From Thiodiazotropha sp040506705 (GTDB lineage: Bacteria; Pseudomonadota; Gammaproteobacteria; Chromatiales; Chromatiaceae): a DNA stretch of 64,000 nt. The stretch is from positions 50,016 through 114,015 of the forward strand of contig JBEVWG010000031.1 of assembly GCA_040506705.1 (NCBI GenBank), written 5' to 3'. The first letter of the stretch is position 1; the number at the start of each line of letters is the position of its first letter. Below, one piece after another: positions 34,337 through 42,432 of the stretch. The notes under the pieces were generated by a model, which searched no databases, was not told the origin of the DNA, and saw nothing but the letters and a program-made list of their open reading frames with translations. A program made the position numbers and the translations under genes.

Positions 34337-34352
34337 TCTATTCTAGACTAGA

Positions 34353-34367
34353 GAACAGTTGGAGAAC
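34353..34367 (-). promoter_or_regulatory. Candidate LexA box GTTC-N7-GTTC (right, reversed)
   Basis: GAAC at 34353-34356 and GAAC at 34364-34367 with seven bases between, i.e. GTTC-N7-GTTC on the minus strand, ending seven bases before the helicase start codon. The two boxes share an exact centre of symmetry at 34344/34345, giving a 46-base nested palindrome. Confidence 0.6.
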
Positions 34368-34374
34368 AGTCCCG

Positions 34375-36786
34375 ATGAACAGACCAGCCGAGTCACTATA
34401 CCCTTCGCGCTCAACTGAGGTGCCACATATCGCTGATCAATTCGCTGATCAGCTGCGTAAACGGTACGCTGGCCAGATCACAGGCGAATTGACCATCCCG
34501 GCAAAATCCGGGTGTTATGCTCCTCTACCTGCTGAACTAGACCCTCGGTTAGCTGCGGCTCTATTGGGACGAGGTATCGAACAACTCTATTCCCATCAGG
34601 CAGCGGCATGGAGCAGTGTCCTTGCCGGGCAGCATACCGTAGTGGTGACCCCCACCGCTTCGGGTAAAACCCTCTGCTATAACCTACCGGTTATCCAAGC
34701 AGCCCTGGTTAATCAGACTAAGTCGCTCTACCTTTTTCCCACCAAGGCATTGGCCCAGGACCAGGTCGCTGAACTGAACGAAATAAACAGAGCGGCATCC
34801 CTTGGTATTCGCGCTTTTACATTCGATGGCGACACCCCTGGTGATGCTCGTAAAGCTGTTAGATCTCGAGGGGATATTGTGGTTTCAAACCCCGACATGC
34901 TGCATCAGGGCATATTGCCCCACCACACGAAATGGGCGAAGTTTTTCGAGAACCTGCGGTTTGTGGTTATCGATGAGATGCATACCTACCGAGGAGTATT
35001 TGGTTCCCATGTGGCAAACCTTATGCGCCGTCTTCAAAGAATATGTAATTTCTATGGCTCAACCCCCCAGTTCATACTCTGTTCCGCGACCATTGCAAAT
35101 CCAGCAGAATTGGCCAGAGAATTGATCCAGCAGCAGGTCAAAGCCATCACTGAGAGTGGCGCTCCACAGGGTGCCCGGCACTTGCTGCTTTGGAATCCGC
35201 CTGTGATCAATCCAGATTTAGGTATTCGTGCTTCGGCCAGATCACAGACTACCCGCATCGCCAAAATGGCTGTAAAAAATGGTCTGCAAAGTATCGTTTT
35301 CGCACAATCCAGACTGATGGTCGAGGTGCTGACCAAATATCTGAAGGATACCTTTGATCACGACCCAAGATATCCTGCCCGGGTTATAGCCTATCGTGGT
35401 GGTTATCTACCTACCGAACGCAGGTCAATGGAAAAGCGCCTTCGCCGGGGAGAGATCGATTGCGTGGTTTCTACCTCCGCCCTTGAATTGGGCGTGGATA
35501 TCGGATCATTGGATCTCTCCATCCTCAATGGTTACCCGGGGTCCATAGCTGGCACTTGGCAGCGCCTGGGTCGAGCTGGTCGACGACAGCGAACCGCAAT
35601 TGGTGTATTGGTCGCCAGTAGCTTAGCTCTGGATCAATATATCATCCGAAATCCGGAGTTTTTTCTCGGGGCATCCCCCGAACAGGCCCGAATAGATCCT
35701 GATCAACTACTCATTCTGCTTGATCACATACGCTGTGCTGCCTTTGAACTGCCATTCAAGCAGGGAGAGTCATTCGGAAATCAGGATTTATCTGAAATGC
35801 TTGCTTATCTGGAGGAGCATGGCGTTCTCTATCGAGAAGAGAACCAATGGCACTGGATGACCGACAGCTATCCAGCCAACAATGTCAGTCTTCGTTCGGT
35901 CGCCGAGGGTAATTTTGTTGTGATCGATACAACAGCCGGTGAAAAACGGGTGATTGCTGAAGTCGATTATAACTCTGCTCCGATGACACTATACGAAGGT
36001 GCCATCTATATGATTCAGTCGATGCCTTATCAAGTGGAAAAATTGGATTGGGAGGGTCGCAAAGCATTTGTCACCCAAACTCGAGCCGACTATTACACTG
36101 ATGCAATAGACTACACACGGCTAAAGATTCTGGAAAGTTTCGACTCAGAGGAGACGGATCGCTTCAGTGTTACACAGGGGGAGGTTCATTTAGTCACCCG
36201 CGTTGCCGGCTATAAAAAGATCCGCTATTACACCCATGAAAACATAGGTTACGGAAAGATAGATCTACCCGACCAGGAGATGCACACCACTGCAGTCTGG
36301 TGGCAGGTCAATCCAAGGGCCTTAGATGAAGCCTTTGAGACACGACAGACGGCACTGGAGGGTTTTTTAGGTGCGGGTTACGCGATGCATATCATCGCGA
36401 CAATGCGTATGCTCTCAGAGAGTCGCGATATCGGACGTGCAGTTGGGGATGGTGATGCGCGATGGCACGCAACTTTAGAGAATAGTGGCCGAGGACAACT
36501 CAGTGATGACTCAGGAAAAAACCTTGATCCCGCAAAATTAGCACAATTTACACCAACCCTATTCCTTTATGACAACTATCCGGGCGGTATTGGTATTACT
36601 TCTCCGCTATATCGTCTGCGGTCGACAATTGTGACTGATGCCAGAGCGTTGATTGAGTCCTGTGATTGTGTTCAGGGATGCCCAGGATGTATCGGTCCGA
36701 TCCTGCCTGGGGATGAAGCACAAGTTGAACCACCCAAGCAGTCGGCACTATTACTGCTACGGTTGCTCTCCAGCTATGAACCTTAA
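34375..36786 (+). CDS. DEAD/DEAH-box helicase with DUF1998 Zn domain (MrfA/YprA-like)
   Basis: An 803-residue superfamily 2 helicase. Walker A is PTASGKTLCYN, motif II is VIDEMHTYRG (DEMH), motif VI is LGRAGRRQRTA. The C-terminal third carries the DUF1998 domain with a four-cysteine zinc-binding site, CDCVQGCPGC. This architecture is that of Bacillus subtilis MrfA (YprA), a mitomycin-C repair helicase that works with the nuclease MrfB. The following gene is a MrfB-like exonuclease whose start overlaps this stop. The ATG at 34375 is preferred to one 20 codons upstream because that extension would be encoded by the operator palindrome. LexA control is likely. Confidence 0.88.
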   Translation: MNRPAESLYPSRSTEVPHIADQFADQLRKRYAGQITGELTIPAKSGCYAPLPAELDPRLAAALLGRGIEQLYSHQAAAWSSVLAGQHTVVVTPTASGKTLCYNLPVIQAALVNQTKSLYLFPTKALAQDQVAELNEINRAASLGIRAFTFDGDTPGDARKAVRSRGDIVVSNPDMLHQGILPHHTKWAKFFENLRFVVIDEMHTYRGVFGSHVANLMRRLQRICNFYGSTPQFILCSATIANPAELARELIQQQVKAITESGAPQGARHLLLWNPPVINPDLGIRASARSQTTRIAKMAVKNGLQSIVFAQSRLMVEVLTKYLKDTFDHDPRYPARVIAYRGGYLPTERRSMEKRLRRGEIDCVVSTSALELGVDIGSLDLSILNGYPGSIAGTWQRLGRAGRRQRTAIGVLVASSLALDQYIIRNPEFFLGASPEQARIDPDQLLILLDHIRCAAFELPFKQGESFGNQDLSEMLAYLEEHGVLYREENQWHWMTDSYPANNVSLRSVAEGNFVVIDTTAGEKRVIAEVDYNSAPMTLYEGAIYMIQSMPYQVEKLDWEGRKAFVTQTRADYYTDAIDYTRLKILESFDSEETDRFSVTQGEVHLVTRVAGYKKIRYYTHENIGYGKIDLPDQEMHTTAVWWQVNPRALDEAFETRQTALEGFLGAGYAMHIIATMRMLSESRDIGRAVGDGDARWHATLENSGRGQLSDDSGKNLDPAKLAQFTPTLFLYDNYPGGIGITSPLYRLRSTIVTDARALIESCDCVQGCPGCIGPILPGDEAQVEPPKQSALLLLRLLSSYEP

Positions 36787-37960
36787 ATCCAAACTGAACA
36801 AACTACAGACACAGGCGGGGGGACACAATGTCTCTCCTCTACTGTCTGACCAGCATAAACCTTTAAAAATAGCTCACAGAGTTGGCAGACGACACTTGCC
36901 TTCAAAAAACCTCAGAACTTCAGAAGTGACACTCGCAAAACGTTTGCGAGGTGAGTTGATTGCTGACGGGTTAATAATAATTCGCAAAAGAGTTCCTTTG
37001 TCATCAATGCTTGGTCGCATCAAACTGAGTACATTAAAGTCCCATCCGCAGTTACCTGGTGACGATGATTACAAATTAACAAACGTCTATATCGATACAG
37101 AAACCACTGGACTTTCCGGCGGTAGTGGAACGCTCGCTTTTCTGATTGGATTTGCTCGACTTGAACTATCGGCTATTCAACTGACACAGTTGTTGATCAC
37201 TCGTTTTTCGAGTGAATCTGACATGCTTGTCCGCTTTGCAGAATCCTTTCAGAGCGATCAACGCCTGGTCAGCTACAACGGTAAAAGCTATGACTTGCCT
37301 TTGCTAATCAGTCGTTACCGCATGCAATCGCAAAAACACCTTTTCGCTCAGCTTCCCCACCTTGATCTGCTACACCCTACAAGACGGCTTTTTCGTAGCA
37401 GTTGGCCTGATTGTCGCCTGACCAGCTTGGAAAATCGGCTTTTGGGTTATAGACGTTTCGATGATCTGCCTGGCTCAGAGGCTCCAGCAGCCTGGTTTGA
37501 CTATCTGCAACAAGGTCGTTGTGAAAACCTGATTAGAGTTGTAGATCATAACCAGAGTGATATTGTTTCTCTGGTCGCAGCCCATACTCAACTTGCCAAT
37601 GCAATTGAAAACCCTGAACACTACGGGACTGATTTATATGGATTGGCGCGTTGGATGGCAGACCACGATACTGTTATGGCTTGCGAACTATTAAGGGGCA
37701 GAAAATCAGAGCTTGATGAACAGAGTAAAAGACTTCTTGCTCATCTCTTACAAAAAAATGGGGACTGGAATAGCGCTAATACCCTCTGGAAAGAGTTGGC
37801 AAAAGCCGGTTGCCCCCATGCAATAGAGCGACTGGCAAAATATCATGAGCATATCAGCAAAGATATTGGAGCAGCACACTATTACTGCCTTCAACTACCG
37901 GACTGTCACGCCCGAACACATCGTTTGCAACGTCTGAATCGAAAAGCAGGCCTCAGGTAG
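36776..37960 (+). CDS. RNase H-like DEDD exonuclease (MrfB/YprB-like)
   Basis: A 394-residue protein with a three-motif DEDD exonuclease domain: NVYIDTETTGLSGGSGTLAF (Exo I Asp-Glu, about residues 103-122), VSYNGKSYDLPLLISRYRMQ (Exo II), and VDHNQSDIVSLVAAH (Exo III Asp). The C-terminal 90 residues form helical repeats. Bacillus MrfB is a metal-dependent DNA exonuclease acting with the MrfA helicase on mitomycin lesions. The ATG overlaps the last codons of the helicase gene, so the two are translationally coupled. A longer frame starting at 36653 lies inside the helicase gene and is rejected. The gene ends against the DUF3179 remnant. Confidence 0.85.
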   Translation: MNLKSKLNKLQTQAGGHNVSPLLSDQHKPLKIAHRVGRRHLPSKNLRTSEVTLAKRLRGELIADGLIIIRKRVPLSSMLGRIKLSTLKSHPQLPGDDDYKLTNVYIDTETTGLSGGSGTLAFLIGFARLELSAIQLTQLLITRFSSESDMLVRFAESFQSDQRLVSYNGKSYDLPLLISRYRMQSQKHLFAQLPHLDLLHPTRRLFRSSWPDCRLTSLENRLLGYRRFDDLPGSEAPAAWFDYLQQGRCENLIRVVDHNQSDIVSLVAAHTQLANAIENPEHYGTDLYGLARWMADHDTVMACELLRGRKSELDEQSKRLLAHLLQKNGDWNSANTLWKELAKAGCPHAIERLAKYHEHISKDIGAAHYYCLQLPDCHARTHRLQRLNRKAGLR

Positions 37961-38276
37961 TGACCTCCATATTGAACTTATCGATTCAACGGGGGGCATT
38001 ATCCTCTCTCACTCTATTCATGTCTCTGCCTGACGATGGTTTTGACCTGTCTGATTCATTAATTAATGCATCAGAGGTCTTTCCTGGCGGTCCGCCCCGT
38101 GATGGTATACCTGCAATCGATCAACCAGAATTCGTTTCAGCTGAAGATGCCGATTTTCTCAGCCCTGATGATCGTATATTGGGTTTAGTTGGATGAACTG
38201 GCAAAGGCAATATCCAGAGACACTGGTTTTGTCAGATGAAACCGGGTATTCGCGCAACTACCAAAACTCTCCATGT
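37960..38276 (+). pseudogene. DUF3179 gene remnant with internal deletion
   Basis: The first 78 codons (from a GTG) encode a typical DUF3179 N-terminus: FDLSDSLINASEVFPGGPPR, DGIPAIDQPEFVSAEDADFL, then DDRILGLVG and a stop at 38194-38196. Immediately afterwards, in another frame, the DNA encodes NWQRQYPETLVLSDETGYSR and NYQNSP, which is the C-terminal part of DUF3179 proteins (pattern W-x-x-x-YP-x-T-x-VLS-x-x-TGY-x-R). The central domain, more than 150 residues in intact members, is missing, and the coding trace stops where the dispersed repeat begins. It is a decayed gene. Confidence 0.75.
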
Positions 38277-38481
38277 AAAGCAGAGGGTCACAGCTAGAAA
38301 AAACTTACCAGTCATCAGCATCTTAAATTGGTGGGGGGGGGGGAGAATGAACACCCTATTTTCCCCAACAATCAGCAAGATAAATATGAACGATCAATAC
38401 AGTTTTTCTCTTTCAACCACATGAAACGCTTCGCGTACACCCTCTCCCCTACCCCTCTCCCGTAAAGGGAGAGGGGCTTTT
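38275..38481. repeat. Dispersed intergenic repeat, copy 2
   Basis: About 207 bases matching copy 1 at 8895-9142, from GTAAAGCAGAGGGTC to the terminal hairpin CCCCTCTCCC-GTAAA-GGGAGAGGGG followed by CTTTT. It lacks the internal GC-rich hairpin of copy 1 and has a run of about a dozen G at the junction. It begins exactly where the DUF3179 remnant ends. The terminal hairpin can act as a terminator on the plus strand. Confidence 0.8.
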
Positions 38482-38591
38482 AGATTTTTGGTTTGCCTGG
38501 TATACCTTTCATCCAGACACGATCGTCTATAAAGCTGAGTAGTCTAATGGATATAATACTCCTCATTGTCGTGGCACTGTTCTGACGTTGA

Positions 38592-39230
38592 TTATTTCGA
38601 TGAGAAATAGATATCACTATACCAAGCAGTTGCTGTGGAATCGGTATTATCTGTATCGGTCATGATTGCAACCACATCAATCTCTGTAATATCCTCACCA
38701 AAATATGCTTTGAAATCCTTCTTTATATTGCGTCGCTCTGATTGCCACTGACCGGCCTCACTGTCACCTGAGTTTACTGAAACCATCATTGATTGATCAG
38801 TATATGCGCTAGGCCAAACAGTCCCTACAGCCTGACTGCTTGACCAGACATAATTCAATGAACGCGTTCTCCATGGCGCCCAACCGCCCTCTTTAACCAC
38901 ATATATCCTGGCTGGATAGTCATCCCCTCCTTTACTCTGTTCATCCGGTTTATCTAAAATGTGTTGAATTCGCCAGCGCCAGTTTAAATAAGGCGTCTCG
39001 TCCAGATTAATCCTGATCCGCTTTGCCAACGCAGATGCAGTGCCTCTGCTGATCGCAACCAGACTAGGTTGTCCCTTACTATCTTTACTGGCGCTATAAG
39101 TTGTATTGCCTTTGAAACTAACCTCTTCCCAGCCTTCGACAGGTAACACATCGACTTTTGTTATCGACTGAGAAAATGCTAAAAATGGCAACAGAGAGAG
39201 AGTTATACCGATACCGGGTTGAATATACAT
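38592..39230 (-). CDS. DUF3047 family exported protein
   Basis: A 212-residue protein with a signal peptide (ITLSLLPFLAFSQS). It matches DUF3047: SALAKRIRINLDETPYLNWR, WRIQHILDKPDEQSKGGDDY, PARIYVVKEGGWAPWRTRSL, then IDVVAIMTDTDNTDSTATAW near the end. The family is periplasmic or outer-surface and of unknown function, possibly carbohydrate-binding by fold. The gene stands alone between the dispersed repeat and the end of the nif-linked clpX gene; no operon partner is visible. The start is the first ATG, with no strong ribosome-binding site. Confidence 0.82.
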   Translation of the reverse strand: MYIQPGIGITLSLLPFLAFSQSITKVDVLPVEGWEEVSFKGNTTYSASKDSKGQPSLVAISRGTASALAKRIRINLDETPYLNWRWRIQHILDKPDEQSKGGDDYPARIYVVKEGGWAPWRTRSLNYVWSSSQAVGTVWPSAYTDQSMMVSVNSGDSEAGQWQSERRNIKKDFKAYFGEDITEIDVVAIMTDTDNTDSTATAWYSDIYFSSK

Positions 39231-39363
39231 TAGGTATTCCTATTCAAAGGTTTATGGCACCAGTCATCGAATTGTTTTATTAATGAGTCATATTTGATGA
39301 TAGTGCACAGTTTATATACTGTAAAACCACTGATTAGGATTCAGATTGATGGCAAGATGTCGG

Positions 39364-39399
39364 TCTGAGGCTTGCCTAGTGGGCAGCTCAGCCCACTAG
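39364..39399. repeat. Short REP-like palindrome related to 11239-11327
   Basis: CTGAGGCTTGC is followed by a CTAGTGGGC/GCCCACTAG hairpin. The same words occur in the larger palindrome at 11239-11327. It lies 66 bases downstream of the clpX stop and may protect or terminate the nifV-clpX transcript. Confidence 0.6.
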
Positions 39400-39464
39400 A
39401 ACCAGAAGCTTAGATTTAAGCGATCTGCTTCCAGGAAAAGGAGGCCGTTAGTTGAAGAGATAGG

Positions 39465-40736
39465 TTAACCTGTCTGGAGGTTTTTTGTCTCTTTTTCACA
39501 TGAAATAGCTACGGGTATCTCCTGGTTGACGTTTTTTTCTTCCACCTGACAATGTTTTGCTCCCTGAATTGATGGCATTTCATACATAACCTTTCGTAAC
39601 AACCCTTCCATTACACCACGCAGCCCTCTTGCACCTGTCCCACGCTCCAGAGCCTGCCTGGCAATGGCTACTAGTGCTTCATCAGAAAAATCGAGTTTCA
39701 CGCCTTCAAATTCAAACAGTCTCTGATATTGGCGCTTCAATGCATTTCTTGGTTCGGTCAATATCTGTACCAATGCATTCTCATCGAGGTTATGTAAAGC
39801 TGTAATTACAGGAAAACGACCAATAAATTCAGGGATCAGACCGAAGTGACGCAAATCTTCTGATTGCACCTCCTCAAACAACCGTAATTGATCATACGCC
39901 TCATTCGAATCGCTGGGATCGACATGAAATCCGATGCCTCCCTTATCCTTATTCATCCGCTTCTCGAGCAAGCGTTCCAGACCCGAGAATGCGCCACCAG
40001 CGATAAACAATATATTCCGTGTATCAACAAAAATATCATCAGCACTATCTTTGCGTCCTTTTTGCCCCAGCTTTACCCGAGTGCCTTCAACGAGTTTCAA
40101 TAGTGCCTGTTGTACACCTTCTCCAGATACATCCCGTGTACCATGGGATGATTCGCTGGAACGCGCAAGTTTATCAATTTCATCAATATATATTATGCCC
40201 CATTCAGCCAGCTCTCTATTGCCATCAGCACTGTCCAGCAGGCGTACAATTATACTTTCGACATCTTCCCCCACATATCCAGCCTGAGTAAGGGTCGTTG
40301 CATCAGCAATAACAAAGGGAACACCGACAACTCGTGCCAAGGTGCTTGCCAACAAGGTTTTACCAGTACCTGAAGGTCCCAGTAAAAGAATATTCGACTT
40401 CTCTATCTCCACATCCTGATCACCATTGACCGGCATGTGCATGTCACTATTTTCCATACTCAACCGCTTATAGTGATTATAAACAGCAACAGCGAGAGTC
40501 TCTTTTGCCAACTCCTGTCCAACAACATAACGATCCAACTGCTCTTTGAGTTGAGTCGGTTTGAGCATGTTTTCGAAAGGCTTACTTGCAGAGCGTCTTC
40601 TGCCCCAACTGGCCACTACTTGTGCAGCCAAGCGTACACACTCCTCGCAAATGTGACCTTCGATCCCTGCAATCAGAGGGATTTCCGGTGTCTGCTCTTC
40701 ACCACAGAACGAACAGTGTTTCTTGCTATCAGTCAT
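39465..40736 (-). CDS. clpX: ClpX-like unfoldase of the nif operon (ClpX2 type)
   Basis: A 423-residue AAA+ unfoldase of normal ClpX length. It has the zinc-binding domain (CSFCGEEQ near residue 8 and ICEECVRLAAQV near 29), Walker A LLGPSGTGKTLLA, Walker B GIIYIDEIDKLARSS and an IGF-type loop variant IGFHVDPSD-SNE replaced region. It is encoded at the end of nifV-cysE-TPR-nifW-nifZ-nifM, as the clpX2 gene of Azotobacter is, rather than with clpP-lon. A role in nitrogenase-protein turnover or assembly is inferred from location. The C-terminus (NVNQEIPVAISCEKETKN) differs from housekeeping ClpX. Confidence 0.9.
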   Translation of the reverse strand: MTDSKKHCSFCGEEQTPEIPLIAGIEGHICEECVRLAAQVVASWGRRRSASKPFENMLKPTQLKEQLDRYVVGQELAKETLAVAVYNHYKRLSMENSDMHMPVNGDQDVEIEKSNILLLGPSGTGKTLLASTLARVVGVPFVIADATTLTQAGYVGEDVESIIVRLLDSADGNRELAEWGIIYIDEIDKLARSSESSHGTRDVSGEGVQQALLKLVEGTRVKLGQKGRKDSADDIFVDTRNILFIAGGAFSGLERLLEKRMNKDKGGIGFHVDPSDSNEAYDQLRLFEEVQSEDLRHFGLIPEFIGRFPVITALHNLDENALVQILTEPRNALKRQYQRLFEFEGVKLDFSDEALVAIARQALERGTGARGLRGVMEGLLRKVMYEMPSIQGAKHCQVEEKNVNQEIPVAISCEKETKNLQTG

Positions 40737-40754
40737 TGAATTCCACTTTGGTAA

Positions 40755-41624
40755 TCAGGCTTGATGATTCTGTTGTAGACTATTCAGCCAAGCCTTTTGA
40801 CAATTTCGACGTTGACGCTCAATTAAAATTTCCCGTATTCGAGGTGCTGCCTTGGATAATGGCACCCGTTTAGCCTGTTTGATCTTTTCGCAGTAGAGAA
40901 TGTGCAAGCCCATATCAGATTCGATAATGGGGCTGATTTCATCCTCTTGCATATTGAATAGTTCTGCATCCAAGGACTCATACAGCTGTCCCCTTGAGAT
41001 TTCCCCCAGCTTCCCCCCTTCCATGGCAGTTGGGCACTCAGAGTATCGCCTGGCAAACTGATCAAAGCGATTGACCCGCCCTGCAAGCTTTTGAATCAAC
41101 TCTTCCATGCGACCATATGCTGCTTCACGAGTATTTTCGGGGTAATCCGGATTGATTGTTATGAGGATGTGCCTCGCTACACGAGTTTCTGGAGTCTGAA
41201 AGCGATCATGATGCATCTCATAAAAGAGGTTAATATCAAGCTCATTTATATCTGCACCTCGAGAAGCAACCAAATGCATAACACTGTCAAACAGCAGCTC
41301 TCTATAGAGGGCGCTTCGTAAACCATCCACATCAAGTCCGTTGCTTTCCAGGTCTGCTTCAAAATCTGCCTGAGATTCATATCTTGATGCGACTTCCTGG
41401 ACTGATTTTTCAAGTTGTTGGTCTGAAATAATCAGCCCCTCTGCTTCATTTGAAGAGATGACTAAAGATTCAAGATCAAAACTTTTAGTTGCGCTATTGT
41501 AAACAGCTTTACTTTCTGTTGGATCTAGTTGAGACAAGTTCTTTTGATACTTGCTCAATGCATTACGCAGCATGTGATAGTTGAATACTGGCGAACTATC
41601 TGTATTTTTTTCAGCCAAATTCAT
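40755..41624 (-). CDS. nifM: Nitrogenase maturation peptidyl-prolyl isomerase NifM
   Basis: A 289-residue protein with a C-terminal parvulin (PpiC) domain: ARHILITINPDYPENTREAA, RFDQFARRYSECPTAMEGGK and LGEISRGQLYESLDAELFNM, ending in the usual ESDMGLHILYCEKI strand. The N-terminal half is helical, NifM-like (SDQQLEKSVQEVASRYESQA). NifM is needed for active dinitrogenase reductase (NifH) in Azotobacter and Klebsiella. The ATG overlaps the nifZ stop (ATGA) and has GAGGAGGA ahead of it. No signal peptide, so it acts in the cytoplasm. Confidence 0.92.
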   Translation of the reverse strand: MNLAEKNTDSSPVFNYHMLRNALSKYQKNLSQLDPTESKAVYNSATKSFDLESLVISSNEAEGLIISDQQLEKSVQEVASRYESQADFEADLESNGLDVDGLRSALYRELLFDSVMHLVASRGADINELDINLFYEMHHDRFQTPETRVARHILITINPDYPENTREAAYGRMEELIQKLAGRVNRFDQFARRYSECPTAMEGGKLGEISRGQLYESLDAELFNMQEDEISPIIESDMGLHILYCEKIKQAKRVPLSKAAPRIREILIERQRRNCQKAWLNSLQQNHQA

Positions 41625-42079
41625 GCATCCTCCTCAATTTCGGGATGTAGGAATTCCAGTGCGGTTTCGGGCACCAGTAGTGTCCTGCCGTTGAAGCGGG
41701 CATGATAAGCCGGCCCATCAGGATAATCCTTTAAACTCTTTTCGATCTCACCCTCATCGCCCGGTTGGGCAATTATTTCACCTTTTAAACCAAGAGGTAT
41801 TTTAGGTGTGATCTTATCCCTGAATTCGAATTTTGTTGGGATCCAGGGATCACTTTCGAGCTGCAACTCCTGTTCCCGGCAACCAACGCGTCGGTTTTGA
41901 TCAATAAAATCCACGTGATAGATCAATTGATCCTGCAGGAATGTACCTACATCACGCACATAACCAACACTTCCCCGGCGGACTAACAGCCGTCCAGTGG
42001 CTTCTCCAGGATAGGTGCCATCATTGCGCAGATTCCGAACGACTCGGACTGCTTCACCATATTCATACTTTGGACGCAA
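41621..42079 (-). CDS. nifZ: Nitrogenase MoFe maturation protein NifZ
   Basis: A 152-residue NifZ. The N-terminus RPKYEYGEAVRVVRNLRNDG followed by TYPGEATGRLLVRRGSVGYV and VGTFLQDQLIYHVDFIDQNR matches Azotobacter NifZ almost word for word. NifZ helps form the second P-cluster of the MoFe protein. The start is a TTG at 42077-42079, overlapping the end of nifW; no ATG is available that keeps the conserved N-terminus, so the rare start codon is well supported. The C-terminal half (residues about 95-152) includes a second NifZ-like beta domain ending PETALEFLHPEIEEDA. Confidence 0.93.
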   Translation of the reverse strand: MRPKYEYGEAVRVVRNLRNDGTYPGEATGRLLVRRGSVGYVRDVGTFLQDQLIYHVDFIDQNRRVGCREQELQLESDPWIPTKFEFRDKITPKIPLGLKGEIIAQPGDEGEIEKSLKDYPDGPAYHARFNGRTLLVPETALEFLHPEIEEDA

Positions 42080-42410
42080 AACTATCTACCTGCTGGCTAA
42101 GATCCATAAGCGGAACTTTTACAGTAACCGGTTCGTGCATATGGAATACTTTAAAAACTTTCTCGGTCAAAGCATTTGATTCAACAAAGTCACTGTAAGC
42201 GCTTTTAAGCATGCCTGCATATAGCTCATACTTTTCAACATCGCTCTCAGGTAGTTGTTCAACCCCATCCAGATAATCATGAAACCGTTGCAATATGTGC
42301 AAACGATTGACATGAACAACCGAAGCATCAAAATCAATATTGAAATATTCAAGGAAATCCTCAGCACTGCTGAGTTCATCCATATCCAGATCAAATTCAC
42401 TGTCACTCAT
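42063..42410 (-). CDS. nifW: Nitrogenase-stabilizing protein NifW
   Basis: A 115-residue NifW. The conserved core SSAEDFLEYFNIDFDASVVH and VNRLHILQRFHDYLDGVEQL is clear, followed by YELYAGMLKSAYSDFVESNA and EKVFKVFHMHEP. NifW binds and protects the MoFe protein, chiefly against oxygen. An AGGAG site precedes the ATG. It overlaps nifZ by 17 bases and follows a TPR-like gene by 23 bases. The acidic N-terminal dozen residues are variable in the family. Confidence 0.93.
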   Translation of the reverse strand: MSDSEFDLDMDELSSAEDFLEYFNIDFDASVVHVNRLHILQRFHDYLDGVEQLPESDVEKYELYAGMLKSAYSDFVESNALTEKVFKVFHMHEPVTVKVPLMDLSQQVDSFASKV

Positions 42411-42432
42411 ATTTCCGCTCCTGTAATTAATA

